Assembly: GCA_963667005.1 (NCBI GenBank)
Contig: OY762937.1
Span: 1,922,001-1,986,000 of the forward strand
DNA from: G963662605 sp963667005
Lineage (GTDB): Bacteria; Bacteroidota; Ignavibacteria; Ignavibacteriales; Ignavibacteriaceae
DNA: 64,000 bases
Reading direction: 5' to 3'
The notes beneath the pieces were generated by a model. The model made no database searches. It was given only the letters and a program-made list of their open reading frames with translations, and was not told where the DNA came from. Below are positions 16,530 to 25,715 of this stretch, piece by piece (position 1 is the stretch's first letter; each line of letters begins with the position of its first letter). Both the position numbers and the translations under genes were made by a program.

Positions 16530-17762
16530 ATGACTTATTTATCGACATATCAGTTTTTTAAGAATAATTTCAATAATCATCTTCCCTTTATATCCTTTCC
16601 GGAATACGACCTCGAAATTCATAATGTACAATTTACTTCCCACAGTTCACTATTATTGCCCGGAGTACATACTTATCACTGTCACGAACATAATATAGAT
16701 TTTAATGAGAATCTGGGACATAGGGACGAAGAGGTTTTTAATTTATATCCTGACTATTTGAAACACGCAGATACCGATGTGACTGAGAACAGAATATTCA
16801 ATTATACAATATTCAAAAAAGCGTCGGTGGAAAAAGCGAATGGAATTATCTTTTTATTTCACGGACTGAACGAAAAATATTGGGCTAAGTATCTGCCCTG
16901 GGCGCAAAAATTAGTTGAGAACACAGGCAAGACGGTAATACTTTTTCCGATAGCTTTCCATATGAATAGGTCACCATTGAGTTGGAGTGATACCAGGAAA
17001 ATGAATTCAGTAGCCAAAACAAGGAAAGAGTACTCTCCGACAATAGACAATGCAACATTTGCCAATGCGGCCATTAGTGCAAGGATCCAGGCAATTCCGC
17101 AGCGTTTTTTATGGTCAGGGTTGCAAACATTCTATGATGTTGTCCAGATATTAAAGGAAATTAAAAGCGGCCAAAATCCACTTATTTTCCCCGAGTGCTC
17201 GGTGGATTTGTTTTCGTATTCCATCGGTTCATTTCTCAGCGAAATTCTTATGATGGCAAATCCGGAATCATTCTTCAGCAATTCACGCCTGTTCTTGTTT
17301 TGCGGCGGTCCGACCTTGGATAGAATGCGCCCCGATTCGAAATTTATCTTGGATAGCGACGCAACCATCGCAATCTATTCTTTTTATACGGAACGATTCG
17401 ACCGTGAATTGAAATTAGATAAAAGGGTTGCGCATTATTGCAGCGATGAGCATCCCGAAGGAACGTATTTCAAAGCAATGTTGAATTATCACAAATGTAA
17501 AAATTTACGTGAACAAAGGCTGAGAGAAATTGCACATCAATTGAAAGCTGTCGCGCTGAAAAAGGATGATGTTATTCCGCCGAACGAAGTGATCAATACA
17601 CTGAAAGGTGAAGACAGGGACATACCTGTAGCTGTAAATGTATTGAATTATGATTACCGGTATGATCATATCAACCCGTTCCCGAATGAAAAAATTATCG
17701 AGACGGCCGTTGATCGTAATTTTAACGAATTATTCCATACAGCTTCCGAATTCTTACAATAG
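16530..17762 (+). CDS. Alpha/beta-hydrolase-like protein, substrate unknown
   Basis: This 410-residue cytoplasmic protein has features of a serine alpha/beta hydrolase. F-L-F-H-G-L-N near residue 115 looks like the oxyanion-loop H-G motif, and S-Y-S-I-G-S near 230 fits a nucleophile elbow with the second Ser as nucleophile and the first Gly replaced. Near the end, Y-D-Y-R-Y-D-H-I-N-P-F could supply the catalytic histidine. No signal peptide is present. It may belong to an uncharacterised Bacteroidetes family of similar length (DUF6051-like), which I cannot confirm. It stands 15 bases before a patatin-like lipase on the same strand, so the two are very likely co-transcribed and may act on the same lipid. 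Confidence 0.65.
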   Translation: MTYLSTYQFFKNNFNNHLPFISFPEYDLEIHNVQFTSHSSLLLPGVHTYHCHEHNIDFNENLGHRDEEVFNLYPDYLKHADTDVTENRIFNYTIFKKASVEKANGIIFLFHGLNEKYWAKYLPWAQKLVENTGKTVILFPIAFHMNRSPLSWSDTRKMNSVAKTRKEYSPTIDNATFANAAISARIQAIPQRFLWSGLQTFYDVVQILKEIKSGQNPLIFPECSVDLFSYSIGSFLSEILMMANPESFFSNSRLFLFCGGPTLDRMRPDSKFILDSDATIAIYSFYTERFDRELKLDKRVAHYCSDEHPEGTYFKAMLNYHKCKNLREQRLREIAHQLKAVALKKDDVIPPNEVINTLKGEDRDIPVAVNVLNYDYRYDHINPFPNEKIIETAVDRNFNELFHTASEFLQ

Positions 17763-17777
17763 CTCCGGAAAACCACA

Positions 17778-18638
17778 ATGAATTTGAATCTTGAAAAAAC
17801 CGGATTGGTTTTAGAAGGCGGGGGATTGCGAGGTGTTTATACTTCAGGTATTTTGCAGGCATTCATGGAAAGAGGCATCTACTTTCCGTATGTTATTGGT
17901 GTTTCCATGGGCGCATGCAATGCGGCAAATTATGTCTCACGGCAAATAGAACGAAATAAAATTGTTAATATTGAATTTGTTAATGATCCGCGTTATTTAA
18001 GTTTCTTTAGATTGCTGACCAGGGGAGAACTGTTCGGCATGGATTTTATATTTCATACAATTCCGAATGAGCTCGTGCCTTTCGATTATGAAACTTTTTT
18101 CAACTCACCTCAAACAAACATATCTGTTGTTGCTGATTGCACTACCGGAGAGGCATTATATCTTGACAGTAAGCTTCTTGGCAAGGACTATCTACATATT
18201 TTGAAAGCTTCGAGCAGCCTGCCGTTGGTGCAGAAACCTGTTCAGTATCAAGGACGATGGCTGCTGGACGGCGGCTTGGTTGATTCAGTTCCTATCCGGC
18301 GGAGTCTCGCTGACGGCAATACAAAAAATGTTATTATCCTGACGCAGCCTCCGGATTTTCGCAAACAGCCGCAAAGTCTGCAAGGCCTAATTAAAATGAT
18401 ATATCCCCAATTTAAGGGAATCCACAAGGCGATCGCCGAACGGCACATTATCTATAACGAGACACTCGACTATATCAAAAAACTGGAAAAAGAGGGGCGC
18501 GTTTTTGTTATTCAACCGAACGAAAAACTTTCCGTTGGCAGAATCGAACGCGATAAGTCGAAATTATACAATGTATATGACATTGGTTATGCAGATGCAA
18601 ACAAGAAAATGGCTGCTTTGATAGAATTTCTCACGTAA
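17778..18638 (+). CDS. Patatin-like phospholipase (RssA/YjjU type)
   Basis: This 286-residue protein is a patatin-family lipid acyl hydrolase with a Ser-Asp dyad. The oxyanion motif G-G-G-L-R-G lies near 14-19, the nucleophile is S43 in G-V-S-M-G, and the catalytic Asp is D164 in D-G-G. The C-terminal extension, with K-L-x-K-E-G-R-V-F-V-I-Q-P, resembles YjjU-type patatins. There is no signal peptide, so it acts in the cytoplasm or at the inner membrane face. It is the second gene of a two-gene unit with the alpha/beta-hydrolase-like gene (gap 15 bases). The natural substrate is unknown; phospholipid or acyl-glycerol hydrolysis is expected from the family. Confidence 0.88.
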   Translation: MNLNLEKTGLVLEGGGLRGVYTSGILQAFMERGIYFPYVIGVSMGACNAANYVSRQIERNKIVNIEFVNDPRYLSFFRLLTRGELFGMDFIFHTIPNELVPFDYETFFNSPQTNISVVADCTTGEALYLDSKLLGKDYLHILKASSSLPLVQKPVQYQGRWLLDGGLVDSVPIRRSLADGNTKNVIILTQPPDFRKQPQSLQGLIKMIYPQFKGIHKAIAERHIIYNETLDYIKKLEKEGRVFVIQPNEKLSVGRIERDKSKLYNVYDIGYADANKKMAALIEFLT

Positions 18639-18958
18639 AGAGCAGTCAATTGTTGAATTTTTGCGGCAAAAACTTCATTTTTTCGAAAATATCCCTTCGA
18701 TCGTCATCACATCAAATTATAAACCTCTTGTAAGGAAATTAAAATTTTCTTATTTATGTAGTAGGTAATTAAAGCGCTTACTTTATCGGTTAAGTTTTTT
18801 CTGCCAGAGGGCTCCTCAGTTCAGATTTTGTTTCATGTAAGACGTTTATAAAGTCGTGTACTCAGGGTGAAAAGTACTCCGGGTATACAGTACTATGTTC
18901 CATAACATATAGAATACAATTCATAAATGATATTTTAATAGAATATAGGATACTTCGT
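18639..18958. other. Intergenic region without a gene
   Basis: These 320 AT-rich bases precede the first pectate lyase. The only notable element is an 8-bp palindrome AAGCGCTT at 18772-18779, resembling the core of LacI-family operators. No hairpin terminator or RNA gene was recognised. Confidence 0.4.
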
Positions 18959-20539
18959 TTGAAACATGCAATTACTTTTTTGTCGGTTGTAATTATTTTA
19001 ACGAACCTCGCTTTCGGGGCAACCTACTATCTCTCTCCATCGGGAGCAGATACAAATCCCGGAACAATATCATCTCCGGTTTTTACTCTTACCAAAGCAA
19101 TCAGTCTGGCATCTGCCGGTGATACATTATATTTCCGTGGTGGAACATATGTATATACCGCAACTCAGGCACTTTCGAAATCGGGAACGGCTGCCGATAC
19201 AATTCATATTTTTGCTTACCCGGGTGAGTATCCCATTTTAAGCTGGGCAACATGGGCGCCTTCAAGTGGTGACCGCGGAGCTGCAAGAGGAATTTATTTA
19301 ACGGGAAACTATTATCATATCCGGGGCCTCGACATCGGTTACGCACCTGATAACGGAATGAAGTTAGAAGGCTCACATAATGTTATTGAGAACTGTTCAT
19401 TTCATCATAACGGAGATACCGGGCTTCAGGTCGGTTTAAAATCTAACGCTGCCAACGATGGCACCTTAGTGTGCTATAACTATATATTGAATTGCGACGC
19501 TTATCTTAATGTGGATCCGGGAACAAATTATGAGAACGCCGATGGTTTTGCGTGTAAACTGTATCCCGGCGCTGGAAATAAATTCTATGGCTGCCGCTCA
19601 TGGGAAAACTGCGATGACGGTTGGGATTTATACGAAACAGAATACCTTATCGAGTTGGATAACTGCTGGACATGGCATAATGGCGACCCGACATTGTGGG
19701 GATTTACTTCTTTCAACGGTGACGGAAATGGTTTTAAACTTGGCGGAGCAGGAGTTGCAGGCGGTCATTTGGTGAAGAATTGTGTCGCTTTCAATAATAA
19801 AGAAACATACTCACGCGGATTTCATCAGAATAATAACGGTTCGGGTATAACTGTCTATAATTGTACAGCATGGGGTAATACGGTTAACTACGGATTTAAT
19901 GATGCTGTGACAGTAACAAAAGTCCATACCTTGAAGAACAATATTGCCTTCGACTATTATAAAAATCCGAATCAGTCTGGCGCCACGAATGCAAAATTAC
20001 TTGCAGGTACAATTTCAGAATTCAATACGTGGGATGCAGCTACCGGTGTTACAGTGACAGCAGATGATTTTATCAGTCTTGCTGAATCAGATGCGATGGC
20101 TCCGAGAGAAGCTGATGGAAGCCTGCCGAATAACGGATTTGCCAAGTTGAAATCAACAAGCAAAGCTATTGATAAGGGTACAAACGTTGGACTTCCATTT
20201 TTAGGTGCTGCTCCTGATCTCGGTGCGTATGAGTATAATCCTCTGAATGCGGTTAGAGACGCAGATGTTTCTCATAAATCATTCGTTCTGAATCAGAACT
20301 TTCCGAATCCTTTCAACCCGTCAACTGCAATCTCGTTTACCTTATCGCATGCATCGTTTGTAACGCTGAAAGTGTACAATGTTTTAGGTAAAGAAGTTGC
20401 CACGCTGGCTCAAGGAAATAAACAAGCCGGTACATATCAGTTTCGTTTTAATGCAGGCGCATTGCCGAGCGGTCTATACATATATAAGCTGACCGCCGGA
20501 AACGTTTCGGAAACCAAGAAAATGCTTTTACTTAAATAA
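18959..20539 (+). CDS. Secreted pectate lyase, polysaccharide lyase family 9, with type IX sorting domain
   Basis: This 526-residue secreted beta-helix enzyme is expected to cleave polygalacturonate by beta-elimination. The start is TTG at 18959, required because it begins the signal peptide M-K-H-A-I-T-F and no in-frame ATG fits. The fold opens with Y-Y-L-S-P-S-G-A-D. The PL9 active site is complete: D195 in N-A-D-G-F-A and D219, D220, D223 in C-D-D-G-W-D have the spacing of the Pel9A calcium ligands (209, 233, 234, 237), and K260 in G-N-G-F-K-L-G-G matches the catalytic lysine. A C-terminal Por sorting domain (about 445-526) has F-P-N-P-F-N-P-S-T. It lies 45 bases before a second PL9 gene, so the two probably form an operon. 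Confidence 0.9.
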   Translation: MKHAITFLSVVIILTNLAFGATYYLSPSGADTNPGTISSPVFTLTKAISLASAGDTLYFRGGTYVYTATQALSKSGTAADTIHIFAYPGEYPILSWATWAPSSGDRGAARGIYLTGNYYHIRGLDIGYAPDNGMKLEGSHNVIENCSFHHNGDTGLQVGLKSNAANDGTLVCYNYILNCDAYLNVDPGTNYENADGFACKLYPGAGNKFYGCRSWENCDDGWDLYETEYLIELDNCWTWHNGDPTLWGFTSFNGDGNGFKLGGAGVAGGHLVKNCVAFNNKETYSRGFHQNNNGSGITVYNCTAWGNTVNYGFNDAVTVTKVHTLKNNIAFDYYKNPNQSGATNAKLLAGTISEFNTWDAATGVTVTADDFISLAESDAMAPREADGSLPNNGFAKLKSTSKAIDKGTNVGLPFLGAAPDLGAYEYNPLNAVRDADVSHKSFVLNQNFPNPFNPSTAISFTLSHASFVTLKVYNVLGKEVATLAQGNKQAGTYQFRFNAGALPSGLYIYKLTAGNVSETKKMLLLK

Positions 20540-20584
20540 TCTATTATATATAACAACATCATCAATCACATAAGAACCAATCAT

Positions 20585-22855
20585 ATGAAAAAAAGTTACT
20601 TATTTCTATGTATACTGTTTATATCAGCAGTATATAATTTCTCGTATGCTCAACATCTTGTAATTCAGGCTGAGGCAGGTACATACGCATCAACCACCAA
20701 GGTCGAGAGCGAATACGCCGGCTACACCGGTTCCGGATATATCAACACTGCGAATGCCGTTGGTGCATATGTCGAATTAGAATTCAGTGTAAAGAACGGC
20801 GGAGCCGACACGATTTTTATATACTACGGTATGTCGAAGACAGACGACCGCTCGGCAAATGTTCTGTTGAATAATGTTAAAATCATTGACTCGCTTGCTT
20901 TCCCAAGCACAGGCGCTTACACAACATGGAAAGCAGTTTCGTTTGTCGCTAATTTGGCAAAGGGAACAAACAAATTACGCCTTGTTGCCAGAAGCGCGAA
21001 CGGGTTGACTAATATTGACCGCTTTGAAATAAGCGATGAGCAGGGCGTGATGCAATACCAATTGACAACCAACATCAGTGGTAAAGGAACGATTACAAGG
21101 GATCCTAACTCACTATACTATGATGCCGGTACGGTCGTTACATTAACCGCGGTTCCTGATCCAGCGTCTGCTTCAATCTTTTTAGGCTGGTCAGGTGATG
21201 CTACAGGTACGAATCCAACAACCACCGTTACCATGTCGGCTGCAAAAACAGTTTCCGCTTCTTTTAAATCCACTATTCATGGTAATTATTACATTTCACC
21301 ATCAGGCAGCGATGCTACTGGTGACGGTTCAAAAGATAAACCTTTCTATTCTTTGCAAAAAGCTGTTGATCTGGTCAACTCAGGAGACTCGATTATTTGT
21401 GCAGGCGGAACCTATAACTACACTGCCAGGGTAAATCTGAGCGCCATAGGTACGGCTGATGAAATGATTACACTAACCTCCGCTAAAGGCGAACATGCTA
21501 TTTTTGACTTCTCCGGTATGGCAGATGACGATGCCAATCAGGGAATGAGACTTACCGGAAGCTACTGGCATTTTTATAATTTTGATATAAAAGGCGCCGG
21601 TGATAACGGCTTATTAGTTGAACGCAACAAACCGACAGGTGGAACATACGCCGATATTAAAGATCTCAATGATCAGGCGCACGATAACCTCATTGAACAA
21701 TGTAATTTTTATGAAAACCGTGATGCCGGTTTACAGATGAAAAATCTTGCTTCCTATAACAAGGTTATCAACTGTGATTCATATTATAATCGCGATGCAA
21801 CAGATGGCGATGCAGACGGATTTGCCCCTAAACTTACCGTTGGCACAGGCAACTATTTCTGGGGATGCCGTTCATGGCAAAACTCAGATGACGGATGGGA
21901 TTTGTACTTGAAATGTACTGAAGATGGTTTCCCGCAGGATATGACTACTGTTATAGAAAATTGCTGGTGCTTTATGAACGGCTTCTATAAAGATGGAGCA
22001 GAAGGCAAAGGTAATGGCAATGGATTTAAATTAGGTGGCAGCTCAGGTAAAGATCAAAGACATAATTCGATTCTGCGCAGATGCCTGTCGTTTGATAATT
22101 TACAAAAAGGTTTCGATCAAAATAGCAACATGGGTAATATGACGTTATTGAATTGTACCGGATATGCATTGGCATATACGTCAAACAGCAGTCATTTTAC
22201 GTACAACATTGACGGTTCGACACTTCCTTCAGGAAAAGTTTTGACCGCCACAAATTGTATCTCGATCGGAGATGGACTTGCCCGCAAAAATTCTAAATAT
22301 GCTGAATGTAACATGGTGGGCACGTTAACGTCATGTGACTGGTTGGCTACGGCTGACGATTTTGTTTCCGTAGACACAGCCGGTGTTCGCGGACCTCGTA
22401 AAGCTGACGGTAGCTTACCGGATATTAATTTCATGCACTTGAAATCAACGAATACCAAGTACATTGATAAGGGCGTTTTGGCTGACGGTATTAAATATGT
22501 TGGCGCGGCTCCGGATATGGGCTGCTTTGAGTATGGAATGTCGACAGATGTTAAGACAGACAAATCTGTTCTTCCTTCAAAATATGTGCTTGCACAGAAT
22601 TTCCCGAATCCTTTCAACCCGACAACACGCATTCAATTTTCAGTTCCTGCAACGGAAAATGTATCATTGAAAGTATATGACGTACTCGGAAACGAAATTG
22701 CAACTCTCGTCAATGAGGAAAAAGCTTCCGGTACATATCATGTCGTTTGGAACGGTGCTGATAATTTCGGAAGAAAAGTCACAAGCGGTATATATTTCTA
22801 CCAGCTGAAAACTCCGAATTACTCTGAGACCAGAAAAATGATCATGATGAAGTAA
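20585..22855 (+). CDS. Multidomain secreted pectate lyase PL9 with carbohydrate-binding module and sorting domain
   Basis: This 756-residue secreted lyase has, in order: signal peptide (1-22), a CBM35/CBM6-like carbohydrate-binding module (about 24-150), an InlB B-repeat-like beta domain (about 157-229) with G-W-S-G-D-A-T-G and the ending K-T-V-S-A-S-F, a PL9 beta-helix (about 233-640), and a C-terminal Por sorting domain with F-P-N-P-F-N-P-T-T (about 670-756) whose F-G-R-K-V-x-S-G-I-Y-F-Y segment is FlgD-Ig-like. The active site is intact: D411, D435, D436 and D439 for calcium and K482 as base, with the same 24-residue spacing as family member Pel9A. Compared with its upstream paralogue it has gained the two N-terminal modules, probably for binding insoluble pectin. 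A strong terminator follows. Confidence 0.91.
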   Translation: MKKSYLFLCILFISAVYNFSYAQHLVIQAEAGTYASTTKVESEYAGYTGSGYINTANAVGAYVELEFSVKNGGADTIFIYYGMSKTDDRSANVLLNNVKIIDSLAFPSTGAYTTWKAVSFVANLAKGTNKLRLVARSANGLTNIDRFEISDEQGVMQYQLTTNISGKGTITRDPNSLYYDAGTVVTLTAVPDPASASIFLGWSGDATGTNPTTTVTMSAAKTVSASFKSTIHGNYYISPSGSDATGDGSKDKPFYSLQKAVDLVNSGDSIICAGGTYNYTARVNLSAIGTADEMITLTSAKGEHAIFDFSGMADDDANQGMRLTGSYWHFYNFDIKGAGDNGLLVERNKPTGGTYADIKDLNDQAHDNLIEQCNFYENRDAGLQMKNLASYNKVINCDSYYNRDATDGDADGFAPKLTVGTGNYFWGCRSWQNSDDGWDLYLKCTEDGFPQDMTTVIENCWCFMNGFYKDGAEGKGNGNGFKLGGSSGKDQRHNSILRRCLSFDNLQKGFDQNSNMGNMTLLNCTGYALAYTSNSSHFTYNIDGSTLPSGKVLTATNCISIGDGLARKNSKYAECNMVGTLTSCDWLATADDFVSVDTAGVRGPRKADGSLPDINFMHLKSTNTKYIDKGVLADGIKYVGAAPDMGCFEYGMSTDVKTDKSVLPSKYVLAQNFPNPFNPTTRIQFSVPATENVSLKVYDVLGNEIATLVNEEKASGTYHVVWNGADNFGRKVTSGIYFYQLKTPNYSETRKMIMMK

Positions 22856-22870
22856 GTCATCGAAATTCAA

Positions 22871-22897
22871 AAAGCCCCGGTTTCCGGGGCTTTTTTT
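22871..22897 (+). terminator. Rho-independent terminator after the PL9 pair
   Basis: A perfect 10-bp stem (22871-22880 with 22884-22893) with a T3 loop is followed by a T-run. Confidence 0.9.
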
Positions 22898-22953
22898 ATG
22901 GATAAAATCCGCTTCAAATGAAAACTTGGTGATAACAGAGTATGTGAGTGAGG

Positions 22954-23226
22954 TGTCATTCCGGAAAATCTGCCGCAGAAGAACTGATATTTGGGGGGTA
23001 TAGTCCGGCAGATTTATCCGGAATCCAGAGCAGACGAAATTATTATTAGGGGAGACCAGATAGAATAACGTTTGTAAGGGCAAAGCCATTCTCTTTGTAT
23101 ATAAGTCATTAAAGCTTTGAAAAAACTTATAGTTCATCAAAACTTCTAAAAATGGATTCCGGACAAATCTGTCGAATAAAGATAGTACTTCAACAATCAT
23201 TTTAGCGACAGATTTTCCGGAATGAC
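22954..23226. repeat. Palindromic element built from four copies of a 21-bp motif
   Basis: A motif of the form CGRCAGATTTnTCCGGAAT occurs four times in alternating orientation: 22954-22976 (reverse), 23005-23026 (forward), 23154-23174 (reverse) and 23205-23226 (forward). The outer pair matches at 22 of 23 positions and the inner pair at 19 of 21. The element can fold into two hairpins or one long palindrome and has no credible gene. It fills most of the 564-base gap between the PL9 operon and the RNA methylase and looks like a small non-autonomous (MITE-like) or REP-type element. Confidence 0.7.
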
Positions 23227-23419
23227 ATATTTGGATTCTGAGTGACATTTGCCAATAAGTTTTCTAAATAACCCCTCAATACGGTAATTTTTATCTTGGA
23301 TCATCATAATATCGCTGTTACAACCATCCCTGTTAGACATTATTTTCTTATTTTTCATGATTAAAATTCAATTAATAATCAATCCCGTGTAATGCTCAGC
23401 ATACCGGGATGCAGTAAGG

Positions 23420-24625
23420 ATGCTCACTATGTTTGCTTATCAGAAAAATAATACATATTTCGCACAGGTTCCCGGAATGATGGAAGCCCTGTGTGAAGAG
23501 GAATTGCGCGAACTTGGTGCGGTTAATACTAAAGTGATGTACAGAGGAGTATCCTTTGAGGCTGATAAAACGGCGCTTTACAGGATTAACTACCAATCCC
23601 GCATGATATCAAGAGTGTTAGCTCCTCTCGTGGTTTTTCCCTGTTATAATACAAATACTCTGACGAATATTGCTCCCAAGATAAAATGGGAGACTTTCAT
23701 GTCTCTAGAAAAAACTTTTGCAATAACCTGCTCGGTCACAAAAAGCAAGATAACCAACTCCTTATATGCTGCCCAATGCTTAAAAGACGGTATCGCGGAT
23801 TATTTCCGTTCGTTATATGATAAACGTCCCGATGTAGATACCGTTAATCCCGATGTCCGTATTAATCTTCATATTGAAGAGGGAACCGGAATCATTAGTT
23901 TGGATACATCAGGTGAATCACTGCATAAACGAGGATACCGTTTGTTGGCTGGTGAAGCACCGATGCAGGAAACACTCGCCGCGGCAATTATCCGCTTGAG
24001 CGGATGGAACGGCGAAAAGCCGTTATGGGACTGTATGTGTGGTTCAGGAACAATTCTTTCCGAAGCTCTTATGCACTATTGCAAACTGCCTGCTCAATAT
24101 TTGCGGAAGAAGTTTGGCTTTTTCAACTTGCCTGATTTTGATCCGGCGATTTGGAAAAAAATCAAAGAAGATGCAGAAAAGGAAATCCGTCCATTACCGA
24201 AAGGTCTTATCTCCGGCAGCGATATTTCGCAAAGGATTTTGAAAGTCGCGGAAGAAAATCTATCACGCCTTCCGTTTTCGGATGCTGTTAAGCTATCCGG
24301 TCAGCCGTTTCAGCATATTAATAGTTTTGAAAACGGTATGCTCATAACAAATCCGCCTTACGGAATACGTCTGGGAAATATTGAGGATGTGAAAATTCTT
24401 TATAAAGAGCTCGGTGATTTTATTAAAACAAGATGCCATGGTACAACCGCTTTTATTTACACTGGCGACCCGGCATTGCGTAAGTCAGTAGGACTTCGTA
24501 CATCAAGAAGAATTCCCTTAGTGAACGGTAAGTTAGAAGGCGTGTTGTTTCAGATTGACAGCTACGAGGGCAGTAAGAAACGAAAATACCGGCAGGACGA
24601 AAATACTGCCTCATCGGAAGAATAA
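23420..24625 (+). CDS. THUMP-domain class I SAM-dependent RNA methyltransferase (RlmL-type)
   Basis: This 401-residue protein resembles the N-terminal N2-guanine methylase half of RlmL. An N-terminal ferredoxin-like part and THUMP domain (about 10-165) bind RNA. The Rossmann methylase domain (about 170-385) has D-C-M-C-G-S-G-T as SAM-binding motif I and N-P-P-Y-G, the catalytic motif of amino-methylating enzymes. It probably methylates a guanine in 23S rRNA; the exact position cannot be read from sequence. The ATG at 23420 or at 23429 may be used, since conserved sequence begins only after both. It is followed after 12 bases by a GT9 gene on the same strand. Confidence 0.88.
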   Translation: MLTMFAYQKNNTYFAQVPGMMEALCEEELRELGAVNTKVMYRGVSFEADKTALYRINYQSRMISRVLAPLVVFPCYNTNTLTNIAPKIKWETFMSLEKTFAITCSVTKSKITNSLYAAQCLKDGIADYFRSLYDKRPDVDTVNPDVRINLHIEEGTGIISLDTSGESLHKRGYRLLAGEAPMQETLAAAIIRLSGWNGEKPLWDCMCGSGTILSEALMHYCKLPAQYLRKKFGFFNLPDFDPAIWKKIKEDAEKEIRPLPKGLISGSDISQRILKVAEENLSRLPFSDAVKLSGQPFQHINSFENGMLITNPPYGIRLGNIEDVKILYKELGDFIKTRCHGTTAFIYTGDPALRKSVGLRTSRRIPLVNGKLEGVLFQIDSYEGSKKRKYRQDENTASSEE

Positions 24626-24637
24626 TTTCGACCGGAT

Positions 24638-25660
24638 ATGAGCAAGAAGAAAAGATTTCTGGTAGTCCGTCAGGATAGAATCGGCGATGTCGTACTGTCT
24701 ACACCCGTTGTGCGGGAGCTGAAGAAAAAATTCCCGGACGCATTTATCGCTGTTCTTGTAAGTAAATACACATCGGACATCTATGAACACAATCCGTATG
24801 TTGATAAAATTCTATATACTGATGATTACGATGACGGTTCATTTTCTGCATTCGTTAAAAAAGTAAAAGAGCTCCGAAGTTACAAGTTTACCCACTCATT
24901 TAGCCTGCTGCCGCAATCAAGAATTAATTATCTGTTGTTTTGTGCAGGCATTCCATACCGGATGAGTGAGGGAGTGCGCTTGTATCAATTCCTTACCTTT
25001 ACAAAATTTGTCTCGCGCCATAAATATATTCCACTTCGTCACGAAGCAGATTACTGCCTCGACCTTGTCCGAAGGATTGGCGTTGAACCCGAAAGTATGG
25101 ATACTGAAATCTTTCTTTCGGAAAGTGAATTGGCCACTGTAAAAAAGCGCAAGCTTGCCTTACTCGGCGACAAGAAATATTTAGTCGCCGTGCATACCTC
25201 AAGCAAGAAATCAGCTCCGAACTGGACGGCTGCGACGTATAAAGTACTCATTGATAAGCTTATGGCTACACCCGGAGTGCAAGTTGTAATTACGGATGTT
25301 GATATTCCGGAAGAATTGAAGAGGATATCCGGCGTCATATATCAAAGTAATAAGGATTCGCTGAGGGATTCCATGCTTACCTTCGCTGCATGCGATTTAC
25401 TGGTCTCTGCAAGTACAGGGCCTATGCATATAGCCGCAGCGCTTAAAGTGCCCACAGTATCGCTCTTTTGCCCTCTGCCGGCATGTTCTCCGGTCAGGTG
25501 GGGACCGCTTGGCAACCGCTCAAGAATTCTGCTCCCCGCGCATACGGATTGTGAAAAAGTCTGCAAAACCAGTCCCTATGAATGCACCTTCTCCGGAGAA
25601 TCGGAAATATCGGTTGAGCGGGTATATAGGGAAGTAATTGAAGAATTGAAATTGGCGTAA
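24638..25660 (+). CDS. Glycosyltransferase family 9 (heptosyltransferase-like)
   Basis: This 340-residue GT-B glycosyltransferase is related to WaaC/WaaF, which add heptose to the lipopolysaccharide core at the inner membrane. The N-terminus R-x-D-R-I-G-D-V-V-L-S-T-P-V is the family signature, and the C-terminal nucleotide-sugar site is visible as S-A-S-T-G-P-M-H-I-A-A-A-L. The late segment R-W-G-P-L-G-N is followed by a Cys-rich stretch, also typical. A second family member lies at 48580-49638. It shares a transcript with the RNA methylase gene. The true sugar is unknown. Confidence 0.88.
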   Translation: MSKKKRFLVVRQDRIGDVVLSTPVVRELKKKFPDAFIAVLVSKYTSDIYEHNPYVDKILYTDDYDDGSFSAFVKKVKELRSYKFTHSFSLLPQSRINYLLFCAGIPYRMSEGVRLYQFLTFTKFVSRHKYIPLRHEADYCLDLVRRIGVEPESMDTEIFLSESELATVKKRKLALLGDKKYLVAVHTSSKKSAPNWTAATYKVLIDKLMATPGVQVVITDVDIPEELKRISGVIYQSNKDSLRDSMLTFAACDLLVSASTGPMHIAAALKVPTVSLFCPLPACSPVRWGPLGNRSRILLPAHTDCEKVCKTSPYECTFSGESEISVERVYREVIEELKLA

Positions 25661-25663
25661 AAT

Positions 25664-25692
25664 AAAAAACCCCTGAATCTCAGGGGTTTTTT
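25664..25692. terminator. Bidirectional Rho-independent terminator
   Basis: A 13-bp stem (25664-25676 with 25680-25692) with a 3-base loop begins with A6 and ends with T6. It separates convergent genes. Confidence 0.9.
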
Positions 25693-25715
25693 ATAAGGAA
25701 AATTTGAAAAGACGA

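Noticed and set aside
22192..22632. Minus-strand open frame of 146 codons
   Set aside because: It is antisense to the catalytic and sorting domains of the second PL9 lyase.
22664..23248. Minus-strand open frame of 194 codons over the PL9 end and the repeat element
   Set aside because: It reads through the coding end of a clear PL9 gene on the other strand, a strong terminator and palindromic repeats; the protein has no recognisable features.
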